Shown here one piece after another: positions 8,058 through 13,054 of a stretch of DNA of 13,054 nt (within the stretch, counting starts at the first letter, position 1; every line of letters starts with the position of its first letter). Source of the stretch: Campylobacterales bacterium (GTDB lineage Bacteria; Campylobacterota; Campylobacteria; Campylobacterales; JALSKU01); NCBI GenBank assembly GCA_027038335.1, contig JALVWI010000088.1, positions 1 through 13,054 on the forward strand, written 5' to 3'. A program made the position numbers and the translations under genes. The notes beneath the pieces were generated by a model. It saw nothing but the letters and a program-made list of their open reading frames with translations, was not told the origin of the DNA and did not search any database.

Positions 8058-9332
8058 GTGAAGAAAATATTGCTTATTTTGATTATGTTTAGCTTAGTTT
8101 TATTTGGGTACGACGCAACTATAGATATAGTAAAAAAAGGTGATATGTTACCAAAGATAATGGTACAAGATGCAACTTCAGAACAGTTTGCAGATAAACT
8201 TTTAGAAAAAAAGATGTTTAAACTTTTAGTTGGCGATTTAAAAATATCAGCTAATTTTATTGTAAATGATAGTTATGTAAAAACTTCATACGAAGGTGAC
8301 TATAAAGAAAATTTTCAAAGTGATATTGCACCCGATCTTATAGCTAGGTATAAGCTTGAAAAACAAGATAATGATTTAACAGGTTATATGAAACTTATCA
8401 ATGCAAAAAACGGTTCAATTGTTATGGAAAGTACTTATAAAATTTCAAATAAAAAAAGGTATCCTTTTTTAGCCCATAGAATGATAATAGATATAAATAA
8501 CAAGTTAGGTTTGCCTTCGGTGGATTGGATGCAGAGATTTGTCGTTTTTGCAAAATATACAGGGAAAAAAAAGAGCGATATTGTTGTTTCAGATTATACT
8601 TTGAGTTACCAAAAAACTATAGTAACAGGTGGATTAAATATATTTCCTAAATGGGCAAATAAAAAGCAGAGTGCATTTTATTACTCTTCGTACAATGGAA
8701 GAATTCCTACTATTTATAAAGTTGATTTAATAAAAGGAAAAAGATACAAAATCATTTCCGGCAAAGGAATGTTGGTATGTTCCGATGTTAGTAAAGATGG
8801 AAATAAGCTATTGCTTACAATGGCACCAAACGATCAGCCGGATATATATTTGTATAATTTACTTACAAAAAGGAAAGAAAGACTTACAAAATTTGGCGGT
8901 ATTGATGTCAGCGGTAATTTTATAGATAATGAAACTAGGATAGCTTTTATATCTGATAGGCTGGGATATCCGAATATTTTTGCCAAAAGATTAAATATCA
9001 ACGCTCCGGTTGAACAGTTGGTGTATCAAGGAAAAAATAATAACTCATTTAGTGCCTATGAAAATTATATAGTTTTTTCAAGAAGAGAAGGAGATAGTGA
9101 ATTTGGTAAAAATAGTTTCAACTTGTATCTTATATCAACCAAAACAGAATATATAAGACAATTAACCGCAACAGGAAAAAATTATTTTCCAAGATTTGCA
9201 AACAAAGGTGAAACAATAATGTTTATAAAAAATTACCAAAGACAATCCGCCCTAGGACTTATAAGACTTTATTCAAATAAAAGTTTTTTATTTCCTTTAA
9301 AAATTGGTAAAATTCAGTCTCTTGATTGGTAA
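8058..9332 (+). CDS. tolB: TolB periplasmic protein of the Tol-Pal system
   Basis: This 424-residue protein begins with a secretion signal (MKKILLILIMFSLVLFG). An N-terminal alpha/beta domain (about 20-150) follows, and then a beta-propeller (about 160-424). The propeller repeats are recognisable, though divergent, as SxDGxxLxxT and DIYLYNLxT blocks: VSKDGNKLLLTMAPNDQPDI near 250, IAFISDRLGYPNIF near 295, and YFPRFANKGETIMFI near 375-390. In the family TolB binds Pal through the propeller and TolA through its N-terminus, and cycles Pal to the division site during outer-membrane constriction. The length matches TolB (about 420-430). The signal cleavage site is not a clear A-x-A. The gene follows tolA after 10 bases and precedes pal by 55 bases. 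Confidence 0.9.
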   Translation: MKKILLILIMFSLVLFGYDATIDIVKKGDMLPKIMVQDATSEQFADKLLEKKMFKLLVGDLKISANFIVNDSYVKTSYEGDYKENFQSDIAPDLIARYKLEKQDNDLTGYMKLINAKNGSIVMESTYKISNKKRYPFLAHRMIIDINNKLGLPSVDWMQRFVVFAKYTGKKKSDIVVSDYTLSYQKTIVTGGLNIFPKWANKKQSAFYYSSYNGRIPTIYKVDLIKGKRYKIISGKGMLVCSDVSKDGNKLLLTMAPNDQPDIYLYNLLTKRKERLTKFGGIDVSGNFIDNETRIAFISDRLGYPNIFAKRLNINAPVEQLVYQGKNNNSFSAYENYIVFSRREGDSEFGKNSFNLYLISTKTEYIRQLTATGKNYFPRFANKGETIMFIKNYQRQSALGLIRLYSNKSFLFPLKIGKIQSLDW

Positions 9333-9356
9333 AATTTAAGAAAAATATGGTAAAAT
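9306..9356 (+). promoter_or_regulatory. Three tandem extended -10-like boxes before pal
   Basis: The string GGTAAAAT occurs at 9306-9313, 9328-9335 and 9349-9356, each time preceded by T (TGGTAAAAT), which is the form of an extended -10 promoter element (TGnTAAAAT). The spacing is 22 and 21 bases, about two DNA turns. The last copy is best placed to start transcription of pal about 25 bases before its GTG. The first copy lies within the end of tolB. This suggests an internal promoter giving extra Pal, an abundant lipoprotein. No -35 box is clear, as is common in Campylobacterota. Confidence 0.5.
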
Positions 9357-9374
9357 AGTAAGAAAATTTTTAAA

Positions 9375-9382
9375 AAAAGGAT
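9375..9382 (+). promoter_or_regulatory. Ribosome binding site setting a GTG start for pal
   Basis: AAAAGGAT-type sequence at 9375-9382 lies 5 bases before GTG at 9388. The frame from GTG gives a complete lipoprotein signal, which supports this start. Confidence 0.6.
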
Positions 9383-9387
9383 AAAGT

Positions 9388-9948
9388 GTGAAAAAAATAG
9401 TTCTTATCAGTATGAGTACAGCTCTTTTGTTGTTTACCGGATGTAGTAAAAAGACACCTGAAGTCGATATGACAAAAAAAAGTGAGATGAATTCAGTTCA
9501 AAATCAACAGCCTACAACTTCTGAAGTTTCCAATATGTCAGGCGAACAAACAACTAATAGCATGGACAATAACGGAAATGATGAAAATTATAAAATAGCT
9601 CAGCTTGAGCAAAAAACAAAGATTATTCATTTCAACTTTGACAAATACAATATAAGAGAAGATCAAAAACCTTTAGTAACTGAAGATGCAAATATTATTA
9701 ATTCTGATGAAGCAAAAGATTTTTCTGTAAAACTTGAAGGTAATACTGATGAGTGGGGTACAGATGAGTATAACTATGCTTTAGGTTTAAAAAGAGCAAA
9801 AAGTGTCAAATCAGCTCTTGTTACACTTGGTGTTGATGCAAATAGACTTATGATCATTAGCTACGGAGAGAGCAATCCTGTATGTACAGAGCACAATAAA
9901 GCTTGTTGGGCAAAAAATAGAAGAGTAGAATTTAAATTTTTACCATAA
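9388..9948 (+). CDS. pal: Peptidoglycan-associated lipoprotein Pal
   Basis: This 186-residue protein has a lipoprotein signal peptide with lipobox LFTGC (lipidated Cys19). A low-complexity linker rich in S, N, Q and T (about 20-70) follows, then an OmpA-like peptidoglycan-binding domain (about 75-186). The domain shows the HFNFDKYNI strand, the diaminopimelate-binding stretch EGNTDEWGTDEYNYALGLKR with its aspartate and arginine, and the ISYGESNP and NRRVEF segments. Pal anchors the outer membrane to peptidoglycan and is pulled by the Tol motor. The Campylobacter homologue is known as Omp18. Two cysteines in the last loop (166 and 173, NPVCTEHNKACW) could form a disulfide, an addition to the E. 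coli type. The gene has its own probable promoter. Confidence 0.95.
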   Translation: MKKIVLISMSTALLLFTGCSKKTPEVDMTKKSEMNSVQNQQPTTSEVSNMSGEQTTNSMDNNGNDENYKIAQLEQKTKIIHFNFDKYNIREDQKPLVTEDANIINSDEAKDFSVKLEGNTDEWGTDEYNYALGLKRAKSVKSALVTLGVDANRLMIISYGESNPVCTEHNKACWAKNRRVEFKFLP

Positions 9949-9962
9949 TATAGTTATCATTT

Positions 9963-10826
9963 ATGCAAAAACAAATCATACTATTGCTAGTTGCTATCAG
10001 TATATATGCGTCTGAACCGTCTGCATTTGATGCCGGCAATTTGGACGCATCCCATCCTTATGGTCTTACAAGTAGTGAAAAAGTAATACTTAAAAATAAA
10101 AAAGAGGTAAAAACACTTTCTACAAATATAAGTTCTGTTAAAAATGAATTGAGCGATATGCAAGAAAAGATAGATGGTATAAGAAGTGTTGTTGAAGCTC
10201 AAAATAACAGAATTTATAAAATTGAACAGTCTATATCAACATTGCAATCAAATGATAAAAATAGATCTATTCAAATCCAAGTATTGAAAGATGACTTAAA
10301 TAATACAAAAGAGTTACAGATAAAAAATAATCAAAAAGTTAAGCTTGTGCTTGGAGAGTTAAGCTCTTTGATTGATTCTATCAATTCTTCGTATGTTTCA
10401 AAAGATATGCTTGCACAAAAGATAAAAGAGTTAGAGGGCAAATTGTATAAAAAGCACAACTCTCAAAAAATTATCTTAAAAAAAGGTAAAACTATCTTTG
10501 CAGAAGCAAAAAAAGCTTATAAAGATAAAGATTATAAAAAAGCTAATGAATTATTTAATGCTTCTGTAAAAAAAAGATACCTTCCGGCTACAAGTAATTT
10601 TTATCTAGGTGAAATAAGCTATATAAGAAAAAACTATGCAAAAGCTATAGAATTTTACAAAAGAAGTATATCACTTTATGATAAAGCAAGTTTTACTCCA
10701 ACTTTACTTTATCATACATACATATCTTTCAAAAAGCTTGGTGATAGGAAAAATGCTAAAAAATTTAAAAATATTCTTTTAGTGAAATATCCTAAAAGTA
10801 AAGTTGCTAAACTAGTTAAAAAATAA
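9963..10826 (+). CDS. cpoB: CpoB/YbgF-like periplasmic coiled-coil and TPR protein
   Basis: This 287-residue protein has a signal peptide with a likely cleavage after A16 (SIYA|SEPS). A conserved-looking segment (DASHPYGLTSSEKVILKNKK, about 28-47) comes next. A long coiled-coil region follows (about 48-165), and then TPR-type helical repeats (about 172-287, for example AKKAYKDKDYKKANELFNAS and GEISYIRKNYAKAIEFYKRS). This layout and its place after pal match CpoB/YbgF, which in E. coli binds TolA and coordinates peptidoglycan synthesis with outer-membrane constriction. The coiled coil is much longer than in E. coli CpoB. The ATG has no evident ribosome binding site and lies 14 bases after the pal stop. 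Function in this phylum is inferred from architecture and context. Confidence 0.8.
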   Translation: MQKQIILLLVAISIYASEPSAFDAGNLDASHPYGLTSSEKVILKNKKEVKTLSTNISSVKNELSDMQEKIDGIRSVVEAQNNRIYKIEQSISTLQSNDKNRSIQIQVLKDDLNNTKELQIKNNQKVKLVLGELSSLIDSINSSYVSKDMLAQKIKELEGKLYKKHNSQKIILKKGKTIFAEAKKAYKDKDYKKANELFNASVKKRYLPATSNFYLGEISYIRKNYAKAIEFYKRSISLYDKASFTPTLLYHTYISFKKLGDRKNAKKFKNILLVKYPKSKVAKLVKK

Positions 10827-10855
10827 TTATCCAAGAAAAATTAATCTACAATAAA

Positions 10856-10890
10856 TCTAATTTTAGTTAAAATCAACTCTAATTTTAACT
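10856..10890 (+). promoter_or_regulatory. Probable slyD promoter overlapped by inverted and direct repeats
   Basis: The 75-base spacer between cpoB and slyD holds a -10-like TAAAAT at 10868-10873, about 30 bases before the slyD ATG. It is part of the inverted repeat AGTTAAAAT (10865-10873) / ATTTTAACT (10882-10890), a perfect 9-pair match with an 8-base centre. The decamer TCTAATTTTA also occurs twice (10856-10865 and 10878-10887), 22 bases apart. The overlap of the symmetrical element with the -10 makes it a candidate operator. An RNA hairpin just before the ribosome binding site is the alternative. AT-rich sequence raises the chance of coincidence. Confidence 0.45.
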
Positions 10891-10901
10891 TAGGAGAAAA
10901 T

Positions 10902-11411
10902 ATGTCGATCAATGACAATAAAGTAGTATCATTTGAGTATGAACTTAAAGATGCTAAAACAGGTGAAGTTTTAGATAGCAATGTAGGAAAAGAACCTTTA
11001 GAATTTGTAAGCGGTAAGGGTCAGATAATACCCGGACTTGAAAGTAAACTTACTCAAATGTCTGCCGGTGATAAAGCTGAAGTTAATGTAACTGCAAGTG
11101 AAGGTTACGGTGAAGTAAATCCTGAAGCTGTACAAACTCTTCCAAAAGAGCAATTTGCAGGTATTGATTTGCAAGAGGGGATGGTGCTTTTTGGACAGGG
11201 AGAAAATGGTGAAACAGTTCAAGTTACAGTAAAAAGTTTTGATGACAATAATGTTGTAGTTGATTTTAACCATCCTTTGGCAGGTAAAGATTTGGTATTT
11301 AATGTGTCAGTTTTAGGTATTAGAGATGCAACGGAAAGCGAAAAAGCCAGCGGTGTTGTCGGTGGCGGTGAAGAATCATGCGGTTGCGGTACAGGTTGTG
11401 GATGCAACTAA
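10902..11411 (+). CDS. slyD: SlyD-type FKBP peptidyl-prolyl cis-trans isomerase
   Basis: This 169-residue protein is a SlyD-like prolyl isomerase and chaperone. The FKBP domain is split: strands VSFEYELKDAKTGEVLDSN and EPLEFVSGKGQIIPGLE at the start and NHPLAGKDLVFNVSVLGI at the end (about 123-140). Between them is the insert-in-flap chaperone domain (about 70-120, starting at GYGEVNPEA). The C-terminus carries a short metal-binding tail with four cysteines (160, 162, 166, 168; CGCGTGCGCN) instead of the long His/Cys-rich tail of E. coli SlyD. In E. coli this protein helps deliver nickel to hydrogenase, so a nickel role is plausible here but unproven. TAGGAG (10891-10896) is the ribosome binding site. 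Its 3' end overlaps the next gene. Confidence 0.93.
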   Translation: MSINDNKVVSFEYELKDAKTGEVLDSNVGKEPLEFVSGKGQIIPGLESKLTQMSAGDKAEVNVTASEGYGEVNPEAVQTLPKEQFAGIDLQEGMVLFGQGENGETVQVTVKSFDDNNVVVDFNHPLAGKDLVFNVSVLGIRDATESEKASGVVGGGEESCGCGTGCGCN

Positions 11412-12147
11412 TTTTATAGCATACAACAGAGCCTCAAAAGAGGCTCTAAAATCTGCTAATTTACTAAAAAGTTTAGATATCAATGCTCTTATCATAGGAG
11501 AAGAGGGTGTTGGCAAAAAGACTTTGGCAAAATACATTTTAAATGCTCCCATTATTGACGGCAGTGAAAATATAGAAGCAATAATCAATCTTGTCTTAGA
11601 TTGTCAAAAACTAATCATATCAAACTTTGATAAAATTAAACATATTGATATATTGTATGATGCATTCCAAAAAAATAAAACAAGAATTATAGCAACTTCT
11701 ACTAAAAATATTTTTAATAAAATAAGTGATAAATTTTTTAGCCTAAGTATAAATTTACCTCCTCTTAGAGAAAGAGAAGAGGATATTTATCCTTTGGCTA
11801 AGAAATTTTTAGATGATGCAAAAAGAGATTTTGGATTTGATGAAATTTTAGTCGATATTGATAAAAAAATGTTTGATTTAAGTAAAAATGCTTATTCGTT
11901 AAAGTATAACATTTATAAACTTGTCATAGAGAAGCTGATGAATGAAGAAGATGTTATGCAAATATTGCAAGAGCTTTTTTTAAAACGGCTTGGAAGCAAT
12001 AATGACTATAGAAACAATCTTTATATATATGAAATTCCTCTTATAAAAGCCGGATTTTGCAAGTTTAAATCCCAACTTAAAATATCTGAAAAATTTGGAA
12101 TAAATAGAAATACACTTAGAAAAAAAATAAATGAATATAAATTGTAG
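11398..12147 (+). CDS. Small degenerate sigma-54 activator-like protein with Fis-type HTH
   Basis: From the likely GTG start at 11398 the protein has 249 residues. It resembles the AAA+ and DNA-binding parts of sigma-54 enhancer-binding proteins, but in reduced form. Walker A is GEEGVGK at 34-40. Instead of a Walker B with D-E it has KLIISNFDKI (71-80). Only about 30 residues separate the two, so there is no GAFTGA loop for contacting sigma-54. The downstream motif LPPLREREEDI (120-130) is well kept. The C-terminus ISEKFGINRNTLRKKINEYKL (229-249) is a clear Fis-type helix-turn-helix. No receiver or other sensor domain precedes it. It overlaps slyD by 14 bases and ends 11 bases before fabD. 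The longer frame from ATG 11326 would run over the slyD tail and is unlikely. A sigma-54-independent DNA-binding regulator is my inference, and the function is unknown. Confidence 0.75.
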   Translation: MDATNFIAYNRASKEALKSANLLKSLDINALIIGEEGVGKKTLAKYILNAPIIDGSENIEAIINLVLDCQKLIISNFDKIKHIDILYDAFQKNKTRIIATSTKNIFNKISDKFFSLSINLPPLREREEDIYPLAKKFLDDAKRDFGFDEILVDIDKKMFDLSKNAYSLKYNIYKLVIEKLMNEEDVMQILQELFLKRLGSNNDYRNNLYIYEIPLIKAGFCKFKSQLKISEKFGINRNTLRKKINEYKL

Positions 12148-12158
12148 GAGTTTAAATA

Positions 12159-13054
12159 ATGCAAAAAAGTAAAAAGATAGCTTTTTTATTTCCGGGACAA
12201 GGTAGTCAATCCATAGGTATGGGTAAAAGTTTTTTTGAAGAGAGTGAAGTTGCAAAAGAGATGATAGCCAATGCAAGTGATAGGATAGGGGTTGATTTTA
12301 AAGCTTTACTTTTTGAAGAAAATGATAAGTTAGAAAAGACAGAATTTACTCAGCCGGCAATTTTACTTGTAAGCTCTATCGCTCATAAACTTTTTGAGGA
12401 TGAAATGATGATAAAGTCATCATTTGCTTTGGGACACTCTCTTGGTGAATTTTCTGCACTTGTAAGTGTGGGAGCATTGGATTATTTAGATGGGGTTGAG
12501 CTAGTTCATCAAAGAGGAAAACTTATGGCTGATAATTGTAAAAATTTTGAAGCCGGTATGATGGCTATCATAGGTTTAGATGATGAGACTACCGGAAAGT
12601 TGTGTAGGATTGCAAGAGATGAAAATGGTAAGCAAGTTTGGCCGGCAAATTATAATAGTGACGGTCAAATAGTTGTAGCCGGTATAAAAAGTGATCTAAT
12701 ATATATGCAAGATATTTTTAAAAATGCCGGTGCAAAAAGAGCTATTTTACTAAATATGTCAGTTGCTAGTCATTGTCCGCTTTTAAGTGAAGCTTCAGAT
12801 GCTCTTAAACCGTATCTAAAAAAGTTTTTAAAAAATGAATTTTTATCGCCGGTTATATCAAATGTCTCTTCTGAAAGTTATAACAATAAACAAGATGCCG
12901 TAACTTTACTTTCTAAGCAACTTATTATGCCTGTTTTATATAAGCAATCTATCAAAAAGATAGAAAATGATATAGATATGTTTATAGAGTTTGGCGGAAA
13001 TGTACTAAAAGGTATCAATAGAAGAGTAACTAAAAAACCGACTTATTCTATAGT
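12159..13054 (+). CDS. fabD: Malonyl-CoA:ACP transacylase FabD (3' end outside window)
   Basis: The frame is open from ATG 12159 to the window end, giving 298 codons. The family is usually about 305-315 residues, so only the last few are missing. The start MQKSKKIAFLFPGQGSQSIG carries the GQGSQ oxyanion motif (13-17). The active-site serine is Ser94 in GHSLGE, Arg119 (HQRGKLM) would bind the malonyl carboxylate, and His205 (SVASHCPLL) is the catalytic histidine. FabD moves malonyl from CoA to acyl carrier protein to feed fatty-acid elongation. GTAGGAG at 12144-12150, overlapping the previous stop, is its ribosome binding site. It is probably co-transcribed with slyD and the small regulator. 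In Campylobacter jejuni fabD also follows slyD. Confidence 0.97.
   Translation, partial: MQKSKKIAFLFPGQGSQSIGMGKSFFEESEVAKEMIANASDRIGVDFKALLFEENDKLEKTEFTQPAILLVSSIAHKLFEDEMMIKSSFALGHSLGEFSALVSVGALDYLDGVELVHQRGKLMADNCKNFEAGMMAIIGLDDETTGKLCRIARDENGKQVWPANYNSDGQIVVAGIKSDLIYMQDIFKNAGAKRAILLNMSVASHCPLLSEASDALKPYLKKFLKNEFLSPVISNVSSESYNNKQDAVTLLSKQLIMPVLYKQSIKKIENDIDMFIEFGGNVLKGINRRVTKKPTYSI

Noticed and set aside
11326..11397. ATG at 11326 as the start of the small regulator
   Set aside because: The added residues are just the shifted reading of the slyD cysteine tail and look like no protein domain; GTG 11398 places the start near the expected N-terminus.

Overview
The window is a compact, AT-rich stretch in which every gene lies on the + strand. 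Gene order and protein features point to a member of the Campylobacterota (the former Epsilonproteobacteria). The order is parB, the F1Fo-ATPase genes atpF'-atpF-atpH-atpA-atpG-atpD-atpC, tolQ-tolR-tolA-tolB-pal-cpoB, slyD and fabD, an arrangement known (from memory) in Campylobacter jejuni and largely in Helicobacter pylori. A b/b' pair of stator subunits, a b subunit with a signal-peptide-like N-terminus, and the absence of atpB and atpE from the cluster also fit. I cannot name the genus from the sequence alone. One gene that I do not recall between slyD and fabD in Campylobacter suggests a lineage other than Campylobacter or Helicobacter, such as a Sulfurimonas-like free-living group, but this is inference.

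Layout. Positions 1-341 hold the 3' end of parB (chromosome partitioning). A 184-base spacer follows with a probable promoter and a stem-loop leader. Positions 526-6285 encode the catalytic F1 head and the stator of ATP synthase: b', b, delta, alpha, gamma, beta and epsilon. A perfect 30-base palindrome with a T tract, resembling an intrinsic terminator, sits on the atpD stop codon just before atpC. Positions 6292-10826 encode the Tol-Pal envelope machine: the proton-driven motor TolQ-TolR, the energy-transducing rod TolA, periplasmic TolB, the peptidoglycan-binding lipoprotein Pal and the coiled-coil/TPR protein CpoB. The Tol genes follow atpC after only 6 bases, so ATP synthase and Tol-Pal, which both use the proton gradient, are probably partly co-transcribed. 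A second stem-loop with a T-rich flank lies early in tolQ, and a cluster of promoter-like boxes lies before pal.

Positions 10902-11411 encode a SlyD-type FKBP prolyl isomerase with a cysteine-rich metal-binding tail. It has its own probable promoter, overlapped by a symmetrical element. Overlapping its 3' end is a gene for a small, degenerate relative of sigma-54 enhancer-binding proteins. It keeps a P-loop, the LPPLRER motif and a Fis-type helix-turn-helix, but it lacks the GAFTGA loop and a normal Walker B motif. This is the least explained gene here. The window ends inside fabD (malonyl-CoA:ACP transacylase), of which 298 codons are present.

There are no tRNA or rRNA genes, CRISPR arrays, insertion sequences or other signs of mobile DNA. 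The window is mostly conserved core genome. Its novelty lies in regulatory structures between and inside the genes and in the small regulator after slyD.
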